A stretch of 64,000 nt of DNA from assembly GCA_025738555.1 (NCBI GenBank), contig JAOVFP010000007.1, forward strand, positions 1,550,001 to 1,614,000, in the 5' to 3' direction. Positions 33,707 through 46,458 of the stretch are shown here, piece after piece. Numbering within the stretch: the first letter of the stretch is position 1; each line of letters starts with the position of its first letter. The notes beneath the pieces were generated by a model. It was not told the DNA's origin and did not search any database. It worked only from the letters and a program-made list of their open reading frames with translations. A program made the position numbers and the translations under genes. The DNA is from Cyathus striatus. Taxonomy: Eukaryota > Basidiomycota > Agaricomycetes > Agaricales > Nidulariaceae.

Positions 33707-34033
33707 TCAAAAGCTCTCTAGCACTGTTTCTGCAGTTTCCTCCTCTATATCTGAATCATCAGAGTCTGACTCACAGTCACTGAACTCTGCAAGATTATAT
33801 GTTGTACTTGGCTCATAAACATCGCCTACCCTGTCCTGCATCATTCCTGCATTGAAATCCGCATCCACTATGCTTTCAGGAGGCGGTAGGAGAGTGGAGC
33901 TGAAGCTATCCACAAGACTGCTGTCAACACTGTTTACAGTTGTACTGGGTTGATTTTTGTCAATTTTGTGGCTGTCTCGTCCCTTTGCAAGGTTTAATGC
34001 ACGAGCTCGATTGGCTTTTGACTGCGGAGGCAT
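33707..34033 (-). CDS. Hypothetical 108-aa acidic protein, possibly a transposon protein N-terminus
   Basis: An uninterrupted frame begins MPPQSKANRARALNLAKGR (basic), goes through a Ser/Pro-rich middle and ends in an acidic run (DCESDSDDSDIEEE). Basic-then-acidic starts of this kind are common in proteins coded by agaricomycete DNA transposons, but no catalytic domain follows. It could be the first exon of a lost gene. Composition is biased and no motif is certain. Confidence 0.35.
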   Translation of the reverse strand: MPPQSKANRARALNLAKGRDSHKIDKNQPSTTVNSVDSSLVDSFSSTLLPPPESIVDADFNAGMMQDRVGDVYEPSTTYNLAEFSDCESDSDDSDIEEETAETVLESF

Positions 34034-36116
34034 TGCGTACCAGAAATTTTGGCTGTTTTATGGGCCTTCTACCTGCTCTCCCTCTCCTCTGACATGCTAC
34101 ATAGGTCACGTGATTCGTGACATTGTCACGATTTGTCACGATTGTGACAGGCCAAATCTTAGAGCCAAAAATTCTGACATGGTGTCAAACACATTGGAAT
34201 GTGTCAATTATATGTTTTCTGCAATAAAAAAAAATCATGTAATAACTTTTTGAAAATTATGTCTTTTTGTATTTTTATTTCTGGTAACTACAGTTTACAT
34301 CGTCCTAAACACATCCCAGAGATCATAACTGAAAAAGAGTTGCTTGGGGTTGAGCAGATGTCATCAATGTTCAGCAGCAAGTTTGCTTATGTAAAGAGGT
34401 GCTGGATTTTGGCAAGGAGTTATCTTATGTACTAACTGAAATATGTGACGAATACACTTGCTCACATGATATGCAGAACACGCATTAAGCCTTGAACTGG
34501 ATGATGTAAGCTTACTTGATGTGCTCCCCTTCAGTGCACTTTTCAGAGGGGTCGCAGCAACATGATGGGCCTGGTGTGCACTAGAGCAGAGTAACAGAAG
34601 AATGTTAGTTTAAAAAATCGGAATTTCGAAAATCTGCTCATGGAATATTGTAGATTACATCATAACTATCCTATTCCGACGATTTTCAGAAGCTAAAAGT
34701 TGTTTGTGGTTGCTAGAAAATTCACTTAATAAATTTGTGGTGTTTAAGTGTCGCAAACTGTACGTCCCAGCATTTCGCCTAATTCGATTCCCTCTTTCGT
34801 TGGCATAGGTGTTATGATTGTCTGTTGAACAGCACGTTCTTTTACTTTTTGTCTTATAAAATATTACAATTTCCCTTGCACCCATCTCCAGCATTCACTA
34901 GCACCTTACCCACTCATCTCCACACACGCTAAGTCAAAAGCAAAATATCACCAAGCCATACTCATCATTCCATAGGCTCCCTTAGCGGGTTCAGGCCCAG
35001 GTTCCAATTCATTGCCATCATTGAGGGGGATTGCAGATTGTGGGTTCTTCATAGTGAGCAGTAGCAAACGTTGACCTGTGGTACCTATATTCCTATTTGG
35101 TATGTTCATAACTTTATTTCCATCATCTCCTTAACAAGCAGGCTATGCTTCTTTAGCACAGCTTTGGCTCGTATCTGCTCAGAAGCATATTTGCTACGAG
35201 CTGAAGGATACTACTGATCTTTTGGTTAGAAGATTTCTCCTCCCCCTCGCTCTAGACGACGAACGTAGCGCCAAGCACCGCAACGCCTCTTCCCTTTGTC
35301 TAGAAAATGACGAGTATGGCTATTTCATCCCCTCCCTCCTCTCTTCTTGTCTAGCAAGTGACGTGTGTAACGGCATGCATAGCAACATCAAGCCCAACAC
35401 AAGTGAGGCCTCCAGCACTCCTCCTCTTCCTCCTCTCCCTCCCCTCTCCTTTCTCCTTTCTCACTCCCTCACCCTCGTCTGCAAGTGACGAGGTCGAGCA
35501 CCTTCTTTCCTCGCCCTCTCGCATTTGTATTGCAAATGATGACGGCAAGCGCCTTTTCCCTGTCTCGTCTCGCAAGTGACAGGGGCATATGTCTTCCACT
35601 CGCACACCACACCACACCAACTACCAGAAGCCCCTCACTCTTGGCTCGTCTCCCAGTCCCTGCTTGACATTCAGCCCATCCTGGGCCTCCTACCTCAGTG
35701 ACCCCCATCACCTCGACAGCACCGACGCTGTGTCGTAGGCGCCAATGTACCCTTCTTAAACCACAACTGTCGTCGTCACAATGATGCATTCATCCACCCC
35801 CAGTCTTGTGGCCTGTGATGGTGGTGTCTGATACTAGAGGCAGTGGCGTAGGATTAGAACGAGGTGTGGTTGGGTTAATGGGTATAACGGTGTGAAGAAT
35901 CAGTGATAAGCGGTGATGAAGAATGTGACAGGGAGGTGACAGGGTTGTTATCTGCAGGACATATAACTCGTAGTATGTCTTCAGACTTACTTGTTTACGT
36001 AGACTGTATACAACTTGTCACTAGTAATTCACATGTAAAAAACAAAATTAGTCTTCATTCTTAATGCTCCCACTTGATAACTTAATAATTATGACTGACA
36101 TAAATCCCGCTATGTT
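34034..36116. other. Gene-free stretch with irregular repeats
   Basis: At about 35245-35600 a loose repeat recurs about five times (CTCGTCT.GCAAGTGACG spaced by CT-rich sequence). This opens several overlapping ORFs on both strands that are not called. Short GTCACGATTGTGACAGG words near 34120 resemble the inner arrays of the fold-back elements. Confidence 0.4.
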
Positions 36117-36305
36117 TCAAAAAGTTGAAAGTTATGCTCTGCGGCCTGCCTCAAAAAGTTGCGCTGAGAAAAAGTTGTGCTGAAAAAAAAAAGTTGCAGC
36201 CTTGTGTAAAAAGTTGCGCTGAAAAAGTTGCGGCCTCGTGTAAAAAGTTGCGCCGAACAAGGCCCCGAAAAAGTTGTGGCACCCTCAAAAAAAGTTGTGC
36301 GGCGC
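36117..36305. repeat. Tandem AAAAAGTTG-type repeat
   Basis: About nine irregularly spaced copies of AAAAAGTTGYGSC, several paired into a unit of about 40 bp with GCCTCGTGT between. It lies just beyond the 3' end of the broken F-box-like gene. No coding value is seen. Confidence 0.65.
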
Positions 36306-36659
36306 AATAAATGTGCACTTTGACCGCCATATTAAGTAATATATTGTGTATGGCTACGATTCTGTCTGATACAGACCAGGACTCAAACAATGGGTAGAAA
36401 CACACGATCTTTGGTGTTCATCCTGACTTACACAATAATAATATAAATTTTCTGTATCGGCATCCTCTTCTTCTATGTCACTCCAGCGATCATCCCCATA
36501 TCGATAACCATCAAAATCTATTCCAGCACGATCCATCCTCATCCTCCACCGCCGCACAGCGCTGAAAGATTCAGGGAGAACGACCAAGATTCTTGAATTG
36601 AGGGGTGTCAGCCAATTTGATCATATAACAGCAGTGTTATATGATTGCCCCAATCATAC

Positions 36660-38040
36660 AAGCCCAGCCACTATATGATTGGGATCATAAACAATCATTG
36701 AGATTCTAATTGAATATTACTATTGTATAAATGTATTAAGTGATCATAAACAATCATCAATTTATTCTAATTGAATATTACAATTATATGAATGTATTAG
36801 ATGATCATAAACAATCATTGATTTCATCTAATTGAGTATTACTATTGTATGAATGGTTAGGCAATCATAAGCAATCATCAATTTTTTCTAATTGAATATT
36901 AGTATGAATGATTATGCAATCATAAACAATCATTGATTTTTCTAAATAAATATTGTTGCATGGATGGTGAGGTGATTATAAACAATCATTGATTTTTTCT
37001 AATCCAATATTAATATTGAATGGTGGTTAGGCAATCATAGACAATCATTGATTTTTCTAATTGAATATTAGTATGAATGGTTAGGCAATCATAAACAATC
37101 ATTGATTTTTCTAATTGAATATTATTATTGTATGGATGGTGAGGTGATCATAAACAATCATTGATGTTTCTAATTAATATTAATATTGAATGGTGGTTAG
37201 GCAATCATAGACAATCATTGATTTTTCTAATTGAATATTAGTATGAATGGTTAGGCAATCATAAACAATCATTGATTTTTCTAATTGAATATTATTATTG
37301 TATGGATGGTGAGGTGATCATAAACAATCATTGATGTTTTCTAATTCAATATTAATATTGAATGGTGGTTAGGCAATCATAAACAATCATTGATGTTTCT
37401 AATTCAATATTAATATTGAATGGTGGTTAGGCAATCATAGACAATCATTGATTTTTCTAATTGAATATTAGTATGAATGGTTAGGCAATCATAAACAATC
37501 ATTGATTTTTCTAATCCAATATTATTATTGTATGGATGGTGAGGTGATCATAAACAATCATTGATGTTTTCTAATTCAATATTAATATTGAATGGTGGTT
37601 AGGCAATCATAGACAATCATTGATTTTCTAATTGAATATTAGTATGAATGGTTAGGCAATCATAAACAATCATTGATTTTTCTAATTGAATATTAGCATG
37701 AATGGTTAGGCAATCATAAACAATCATTGATTTTTCTAATTGAATATTATTATTGTATGGAAGGTGAGGTGATCATAAACAATCATTGATTTTTCTAATC
37801 TAATATTAATATTGAATGGTTGGTTAGGCAATCATAAACAATCATTTATTACTACTAATTGAATATTAATATGGGTGGTTAAGCAATCATAAGGAATCAT
37901 TGATAGTTTATAATTGAATATTATTATTGTATGGGTGGTGAGGTAATCATAAACAATCATTGATTTTACTAATTGAATATTAGTATAGATGGTTAGGCAA
38001 TCATAAGCAATCAATGATAACTACTAATTGGATATTACTA
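36660..38040. repeat. Outer GATCAT/AATCAT repeat array, left arm of element B
   Basis: Tandem units of 50-60 bp: GGTTAGGCAATCATAAACAA, then TCATTGATTTTTCTAATTGA and ATATTAGTATGAATG. Two unit types alternate (with GGTTAGGCAATCAT or GGTGAGGTGATCAT), suggesting duplication of unit pairs. About three times longer than the right arm, so the arms have expanded or contracted independently. Confidence 0.85.
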
Positions 38041-39889
38041 CTGTATGGATTTGTCACATTTCCTCACATGTCACGATTGTCACACATATTCCCACGCCTC
38101 ACATATTTCCCGTGCCTCACATATTTCCCGTGCCTCACACATTTCCTATGCATCACATATTTCCCGCACATCATATGTGTTATGCTTTTCACATTCTTTC
38201 ATGTGTCACAGGTATCACATATATTCCCACACTTCATGTTAGCTACCCACATCACGCTTTCACATATATTCCCACATGTCACATTCATCCTGCACATTAC
38301 AATAGTTACATACATTCCCATGTGTCACGTGTTTTATACATGTCACCATTGTCACGTTCGTCTCACGCGTGACAATTGTCACATACATTCCCGTGCTTCA
38401 TGTTAGTCATGCACATCACACATTTTATGTGTGTCACTATTGTCATATATATTCCTGCATGTCATGTTTGTCTCGCACATGATAATTGTCACATACATTC
38501 CTGTGCTTCATGTTAGTCACACTTTCCACACATGTCACGCTTTTCATGTATGTCACGCTTGTGACATTACTACATTTGTCATGCTTTGCAATCATGCCTT
38601 TCATGGGTATTCGTCTTTCGATTCACATTACATATCTTATATATGTCATTCATCATGCTCTTTTTACATGTTACATTTGCCACAATTTTCACAGCTCAGT
38701 AACCTGTATCTCATTTGTCACATATTTCATGGGAACACAAGTTTTCTTGAACTTATTATGACATGTTGAATATTTCAACTTTATTTATCTGACATAAGAT
38801 ATAACAACTGTAAGTATGTGAACTTAATTTTGCTTCTTACATTTGCTTACACTTGAGCTGGTCACATGTGTTTGGTTACCTGTATATCAATACCATTGTG
38901 CAAATTGTAACAGAACAGAATTATCCAAAACTGCAGAGTAAATTATTAAAGCAAAGGAAACAAATATGTTCTTGTTATATTGAAGGTCACAACATGGGAT
39001 ATGACAATTAGTAAATTATGGAAGTCTAACAGTAAGAAGCAACTAGAATGAAAAATGTAGAGTGTGTATGTAAGTTCATTGACATTTTACAATCAAGACT
39101 AGATATGTGATATGATGGCATTGAATATTTTCATATTGAAACATTTGGGGATAGATCCACACATGGACGAAAAATGTGAAAGAACAGTGAGATATGTAAT
39201 TCTACATCACATCAAACTTACACATATCAGTTATTAGATGATCATGATTCTTGTATCACTAGTGGTTATACTGAAATCTTCAATACACATTAGTGAGTCA
39301 TATATCTGCTTACTCTATATAACAACATGACAATTTGCTTTATTGATACAGTGATGTAATGAAAACTATCTTGACTCATATTAATATTGTGTCACAATGT
39401 AGAGCAGGCAAATTGTCTGTACCATGGAATTGGTCTTATTTCTCTTTTCAATACTCAGCTTGCTACCATTATTCTGTACCTATTTAAGTACAGTACATTA
39501 CATTCATTAAATACAGGTTACTTTACATCACTGGTACCTATGGATAGATGGATGTGCTATTAACTCACAATTCTTTGTCTTAGAATTTCCTTCAACTCAG
39601 AAACTTCTTTCATGACAATCAGGTTCACTTCTATACTGCCATATGTATTGATATCTCTGATATATGTTGTTTATCCTTGTATATGCATGGCTTAATCTTT
39701 AAGATAAGCATATGACTACCAGCAGAATGAATCAGGTAACTACTCAGACAACATCAGGAAGTGGTCCATCCACATGCTATTGCTAACTATCCTTCTATTA
39801 ATATAGTTTTCAATTTGCCACCTACACTAAGAGCATGACAAGTGACATGCTTATAAAGCATGGTTATTAAGGTGTAAAGTATAACAAAT

Positions 39890-40680
39890 GTAATGATGTG
39901 ACAAATGTGAGAAATATGACATTCATAAAAAGTGTGACTAACATGAAGCATGGGAATGTATGTGACAATTGTAATGCATGGGACAAATGTGATACTGCAA
40001 AGCATGGCAAGTGTAGTAATGTGAAAAGGGTGATGAGCGCTAAAAGTGTGACACATGTGACAAATATGAAAAGCGTGACTAACATGAAGCGTGGGAATGA
40101 ATGTGACAATTGTGATGCGCATGAAAAGCGTGACTAACATGAAGCGCGGGAATGTATGTGACAATTGTCACACGTGAGATGAACATGACAATGGTGACAT
40201 GTATAAAACATATGACACATGGGAATGTATGTGACTATTGTTATGCGCAGGATGAACGTGACATGTCGGAATATATGTGAAAGCGTGATGTGGGTAGCTA
40301 ACATGAAGTGCGGGAATATATGTGATACCTGTGACACATGAAAGAATGTGAAAAGCGTGACACATGTGACATGCAGGAAATATGTGATGCATAGGAAATG
40401 TGTGATGCATGGGAAATGTGTGATGCATGGGAAATGTGTGATGCATGGGAAATGTGTGATGCATGGGAAATGTGTGATGCATGGGAAATGTGTGAGGCGC
40501 AGGAAATATGTGAGGCATGGGACAGGAAATATGTGATGCATAGGAAATGTGCGATGTGTGGGATGGGAAATATGTGATGCATGGGAAATGTGTGAGGCAC
40601 GGGAAATATGTGAGGCATGGGAATATGTGAGGCATGGGAATATGTGTGACAATTGTGACATGTGAGGAAATGTGACAAAT
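39890..40680. repeat. Inner GTGA repeat array, right arm of element B
   Basis: Repeats of the pattern GTGAYRCRYGGGAAATRT. At about 40385-40495 an 18-bp unit (GATGCATGGGAAATGTGT) is repeated six times almost perfectly. Long His/Ser/Cys-rich ORFs on both strands here (up to 193 codons) follow from the 18-bp period and are rejected as genes. Confidence 0.8.
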
Positions 40681-41682
40681 CCATACAGTAGTAATATCCA
40701 ATTAGTAGTTATCATTGATTGCTTATGATTGCCTAACCATCCATACTAATATTCAATTAGTAAAATCAATGATTGTTTATGATTACCTCACCACCCATAC
40801 AATAATAATATTCAATTATAAACTATCAATGATTCCTTATGATTGCTTAACCACCCATATTAATATTCAATTAGTAGTAATAAATGATTGTTTATGATTG
40901 CCTAACCAACCATTCAATATTAATATTAGATTAGAAAAATCAATGATTGTTTATGATCACCTCACCTTCCATACAATAATAATATTCAATTAGAAAAATC
41001 AATGATTGTTTATGATTGCCTAACCATTCATACAATAGTAATACTCAATTAGATGAAATCAATGATTGTTTATGATCATCTAATACATTTATACAATAGT
41101 AATATTCAATTAGAACCTCAATGATTGTTTATGATCCCAATCATATAGTGGCTGGGCTTGTATGATTGGGGCAATCATATAACACTGCTGTTATATGATC
41201 AAATTGGCTGACACTTATGTTGAATCCACGGCTTCCCATTCCTGAATCAACTCAGGACCATCATCATCTTTTCCCCAGATATAGAATAAGTCGTCAAGAA
41301 GGAGTACAATGGACTGCAATTGTTTAATATCCCTGAGACCACATAATGCTCTTGGTAGGTACTTGTTATATTCACGAATGGGCATCGCAATGTGTGTTAG
41401 TTCCGGTAGCCATTGAAATATATCCCTAGGAATGTGATCAAAGTCCTCATAGAAGTCAATATATCCAAATGATATATACTTGACTTGCGATAGCTCTAAT
41501 CGCAGTTCCGCGAACGCTTGTATCGCAGACATATTAATGTAGAGAGAGCGAAGTGGTAATGCTGCAACATGTCGAACGATGGATTCGATGTAATGTTCAT
41601 GTCCCAGGAACAGATGTTGAATGCCTGTGCAAATTGATAGCATATCTATCACAAATTCCATCAATACCAAGGATATAAAGAG

Positions 41683-42734
41683 CAGTGTTGATTCTAAGGC
41701 ATGACCCTTAATAAGGTTTAAGCCTTAATATCTCCCTTAACTTAAGCCTTAGCATGAATCTCAGAATATTTTTAAGCTTAATTAACCCTTAAGTTTGTAC
41801 ATGATAAATTTGATCACTTAGCTGTTATCAACCTAGTTCACCAGTTCATGATTATCTCATGACAAAAATAGTGATTTAATGGTCTTGTAGAAGTACTGTG
41901 CACATTTGTTTCTGAGACTACGGGAAAGTTCTGAAGGGTTTTACATCTTACTAATGGCTTGCCAGTAGCAAGGACTCATAAAGAGTGAGTGAAGGGAGTG
42001 TGTAAGTGAATACAGAAAGGGGGGGTTCTCTAGACTGTGATGCATGGGGGAATATCTCTAAGTGATCACCTTGGCAGTCAAGTTTAAGACCTCCATCTCT
42101 GTTTAAATAAAGACATGCCAATGACAAGTTACATACAATGATATTACATTTGGCTACAATCAGCAGTGGCACATCATTTGTACAGTACAAAATATGTGAG
42201 TGGAGCAGGTAGTTGTATAAACATTTGAATACAGTAGGTATTATGTTCCAACAGTTTTGGCCCTTATAAGAGAGGAGTGGTTAATCCAGAAGAATGGAAA
42301 GGTAAGTAGGAATACAAGAGTGTCACATAGAGGAAGCACAATTGATCTTGGAGGCTTGTAGACAGTGGGTGTGGCCACAGCACCTACATACAGGCTACTA
42401 TTGTCCATTTGTTGCTTTAAGATCATTGTGTGTATCTTCTTTCTTGCAGCCATCTCACCATGTACAACAACAAGAACTGATATTCCTCCACAAAACCATC
42501 ACATTCACCCCAATCTTACTACATGAGATAGTGCTCTCCAATACTTCAATTGATGTTGATCTAAAAGGGAGTTAGAGGGTACTGGAAACAACTTGAATAT
42601 CATTTCAATTTTCAATGAATAATATTTGGCTTATGTCATATGTGCAGAGGGCTTAATTAACCCTTAGAATCAACCCTTAATTAATGCCTTAACAATAAAA
42701 TGTGGGCTTAATTAAGGCTTAAAAATCAACACTG
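41683..42734. mobile_element. hAT-type non-autonomous element
   Basis: 1052 bp, inverted repeat CAGTGTTGATT at both ends, perfect 8-bp duplication ATAAAGAG (41675-41682 and 42735-42742). The 8-bp duplication and CAGTG start are hallmarks of the hAT superfamily. Subterminal repeats of CTTAATTAAGCCTTAA type occur at both ends. The interior has no transposase. The empty site is confirmed by gap-free alignment to the intact F-box-like paralog. Confidence 0.9.
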
Positions 42735-43060
42735 ATAAAGAGAACATTCTTGACATTTGAGCGAAAGAATGATTTGGGCTTGGACTTGAGAGCAATTTTG
42801 AATTTGTCTTCATGAATTAAATGGTCGTGTTGGTAATAGCTGTAATCGCTATCGTGATCGAACTTGAGGGTTTGATATAATATTGGTTCTACACTATATT
42901 GAAAGTTTAATGGAGTGACTGATGTTATGGTAGTGTCTTACCATGATCGAACCCGTTTGGACACTGTACATAAGTGAGCGCCTGTTTTATAGGCGGGACT
43001 CATCCTGATAACGCATTGAAATATCTCGTCTTTGATTTCGGGAGGGAAGAAAAACGACAT

Positions 43061-45560
43061 CGGATGTGGGACCTGTGTGCTTGGAGATTTTTCCTTACAA
43101 TATATATCTGCCATGCACAGCCGTGATCTGGAATCCCTCCAAATGTACATAGGAAGACATCATAAATCAATCAGAAACAACTAATGGATTACGTTTATGT
43201 GGGTCCAGGTGTGCAATTTGAGCACGATTCGAAGCACCTACTGATGATCAGATTCTGTGTAACAACTTTGTTGGAAATGGAAGTATGTTGTGTGTCCTTT
43301 CACATCGTTTCAGAACCTCCATGGCGCATCTATGTCCTTTGATGATATGGAGAAGATGTGTTGAAATCTCTTCACATTTTCTTTATATCTTAGCGCTTAT
43401 AGAAGTAATTTCTTGCGGTGCATTGATCGGTAGAAGTGGGTAATGTCGCAGAACATGAAACATTAGTACGCTGTCAACACTCTCGGGTAAAGATGTACAG
43501 TGTTTCTGTAAGTGGGTCCTAGGGGAATATTTGAATCTCTGCAATCACAATCACTAGCAGTGAATCTGTAAAATACCCAATGATGTTATCATGATATTTC
43601 GCAAGACGCAACGAGACCGAGCCTCCACCTTAAAAATACGTGAATTCTTGTGCAGATTCCTCCACTGTAGTAGTGACAACCCTTTTTCAAACCTTGCTCT
43701 GTATGGAAAGCCAGGACCATCATGACATTATGGTCTATCTAAAAGCATATAATTATTATATCATGTTCACAAACAAGTTAATTGAGTTTAAGTGTGAGTA
43801 TGATAGGTGTTCCCATTTACGCACAGACCGTGGTAAGCTCCCCAATGAGGTCGGCCCATCCCGCAATAGGAAACGGTGTACCTCCAAACTCATACTCCCC
43901 GCTAACCCTGGCTACCCACCTCTCACGCAATGCCCTTGCTAATGCATTACAAGTCCCTTCCTCGCCCTGGACCACCCAGCTTCCCTGTCGTACCCACCAT
44001 AGTTTCTCCCTCATTTCTGCTCCCCTCCCTTGTGTTATCTCATTCAAAATCCGTCCTCGTGTCGAGTTGGTATGTCCCATTACCTCCCCAGAGAACTTTT
44101 TATAGGCCCGCATGTGCGTATGAGGGAACGAGGTTGGGTGACAGTCGATGGGGCCAGCGGGAGGACTCACCTTTGGTTCAGCATTCTTCGGGAGAAGGGT
44201 GAGGAGGAGGGGAGAGGATGTATCATCCATTCATGACGCCTTTCTGGGTGGATAAGTGGATCGATCAACCTAACAAAGTATCCGAGGGACTGGAGAGAGA
44301 ATTGCAGCAGCCACTTCTCCGTCACTGCTTTCGCTTCCGCCTCTGCCTTTGCTGATGCTTACGCTTGATATCAACATCTCGAGGAGCGCAAATGTACGAT
44401 ATTGTCATACTTGGACGTACTGGGAAGACACCACAATGTTACATATGACCAACAGCCAATGCCCCATGAAGTCACCCTCCTTCCCATCTCCAATCTCTCT
44501 CCCTCACGCACCTCCTCTTCCCCTAGTGGATATCAGACAAGAGGGGGACAAATCCAGCGAGGACAATCTCGCAAAGCGCCCGAGGGACTGGAGGGAGGAT
44601 TACATCTCTCCCTCCTTCCGAGGCCTCCTTCATTTCCCCTCAGTGCGACCATGCTCGCACTTAATTCTCGTGAGCCCAAACACACGATTTCTCCATACCT
44701 AGGCACAGGAGGACACCCCAGTATCACATACGACCTCAGACTCCCTGATCCCCTCCTATCCCCTCGGATAGCATTCTACACACTCGCCCTCCTCCCCCTT
44801 CTAGTCTCTCATTCACGTACCCCCATTCCCCTGGCCCATACCAATCCACGCCAGCTCACGCAGCGGAACCACGATATGCTAATACCTGTTCTCCTACGAA
44901 GAGCTTCACAAATCAAGGAGAGACGAGTTGAGTCAAGTGGCGACTTCTAGATGTGCGGGGATCGAGGGTTACTTGAAACAAACTTGGAAGGCGTGTCCCG
45001 AGCATCATGTCTGTGAGATTGTAGGGGGTCACAGGGGGTGGGAGACGGACAACAGGAAGGAGTGAAGTGCGTCTTCATAGGGTGGGGAGGGGATTATGGA
45101 CACTGGAGACTGGCGTGGTAGATCCCGTCATCTTGCCGTCATCGTATCGAGACAGGGTAACGGTGGTCTGTGCGTTTTATGATGTCACGTGATTGTCGAT
45201 GTCTCAATCCTGAAATTTTTTATGGTAATGTACGTCTCTTTTATTCTATCTTATTCATTCTAAACTGATCTTATTTGCTCCAGGTCTTCGTAACTTTTTA
45301 CTACCTCCGTATTTCAATATAGGGTAGCAAGTTATGAAGCTTGGACCGACTTCGAAGAATCTTGGATGTATGACGCTCCTAAGGTGCAGGCACATTGTAT
45401 GTCTTATTTTCATCTGTGTTGATTGTATGTTGCATACTATGATCATAGTTTGCTATTTATTTTACTTAATCAATGGGACGAGATAAGAGACCTGACTGAT
45501 GGACGTAACCCACTGTAACAAATTTCTACATACAACACATACTGGACAGTAATTAAGGTA
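43061..45560. other. Non-coding stretch with a GC-rich dispersed repeat
   Basis: 43061-43800 has no supported gene. About 44270-45000 is a GC-rich, frame-shifted segment whose inverted relative lies at about 53860-54480. Shared landmarks are CGAGGGACTGGA, CTCGAG..CGCAAA.GTACGATAT, CAT.TACGACCT and GAGTTGAGTCAAG.GGCG, then G.GGGAT.GAGGGTTACTT. Fragments read like coding sequence but no complete frame exists in either copy. The 137-aa minus frame at 43817-44230 is not called because it has no motif. Confidence 0.45.
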
Positions 45561-46458
45561 TCAATCAGTCTCATCTGGATGTACGACAAGTTTGCCTGCA
45601 GAAACTTGATCATTCTCGAGATGATTCAACCCTTCAGCAATACCACGAAGGCCGTTAGGAAGTACTTCAACCCTGTTAGGCTACAAAATACGTTAATCAC
45701 TCATCATCACTCCCAACATAAAATTGAAAACTCACAACAATGGCACCGGACTCCAATAATGAAGTTATCATCCCATATACTTCTTTAATCAGTTGTGCAT
45801 TCTCAGGAGGTGCGAGAGGGTAAGCAGAAGCATGGATAACCGTCTTTCCACTGCCTTCACTCTCATTTACTTTCAACCCAGGAATAACAACCATAATTTT
45901 TCCACTGTTAGCAAGAAGATCGTACCCTGCATGTGATGTTTCTTCAGATGAAATGGCATTGTATATGAGTGTGATTGGTTCCTCAGTGATTTTTGCTACT
46001 TCTGATGGGAGAGAGGATAATGGAAGAGTGCGATCGATGAGATGTGTTGCTCCAAGGGACTTTAGAGTCGACTCGTGCCTTAGGGAAGCAGTGGTAATTA
46101 TTGGTGAGAATCCAGAGAACTTCGCAAGCTGGATTGCTGACCAAAGATAATTTATTAGAATCCCAAAAGATCTTACAGACTGACGAAGCCATCATGCTTA
46201 CCAATCTGTTCCACTGAACTTGTACCTCCGAAGATGACGATTGGAGTTGATGTACTTAGTGCGCGAGTTTAGAACACTTTAAATATACTTAGAATAGTTT
46301 TACTTATTCCAGTAATTTATATTCTAAGTTTCCCGTGCACAAAGATTTTGTAAGTTCGAGGGCGCGTGGATTTCAATTCTTTCAAAGTCAAACTAAATTT
46401 AGAATGTGATCGGTCTATTTTTAAAACACGGTGGGACTTCGACGATTTAATTATAACT

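Larger units (their letters stand above)
36599..41219. mobile_element. Fold-back element B inserted in the F-box-like gene
   Basis: 4621 bp, left terminus TGAGGGGTGTCAGCC, right terminus GGCTGACACTTATG. Perfect 6-bp duplication TTGAAT at 36593-36598 and 41220-41225. The first and last roughly 120 bases are near-perfect inverted repeats. The outer array in the left arm (36660-38040) has over 20 copies of a 50-60 bp unit containing CAATCATAAACAATCATTGA; the right arm has only about eight (40690-41150). Inner GTCACAT/GGGAAATGTGTGA arrays lie at 38045-38580 and 39890-40680. The AT-rich core (38750-39790) is related to the core of C. No ORF in the core looks like a transposase, so it is non-autonomous. 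Confidence 0.9.
36354..43060 (-). pseudogene. F-box-like gene destroyed by two transposon insertions
   Basis: Paralog of the intact gene at 61845-62864. Exon 1 (43060-42942) encodes MSFFFPPEIKDEIFQCVIRM..., followed by an intron of the same size and position as in the paralog (42894-42941). Exon 2 starts at 42893 and is cut at 42735 by a hAT-type element (41683-42734). It continues to 41220, where element B (36599-41219) interrupts it, then finishes at 36598-36354. Deleting each insertion with one duplication copy gives a sequence aligned with the paralog without gaps at either site, so the gene was probably intact when hit. Three-part transcripts would be non-functional. Confidence 0.85.

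Noticed and set aside
38750..39790. Transposase gene in the core of element B
   Set aside because: No ORF over about 60 codons and no acidic-triad motif; the cores of A and C are equally empty.
40134..40715. 193-codon His/Ser/Cys-rich ORF in element B
   Set aside because: Period-18 repeat artefact; the equivalent frame is broken in the other arm.
43817..44230. 137-codon minus-strand ORF
   Set aside because: No motif, GC-rich background, and the related inverted segment at 54 kb does not preserve such a frame.
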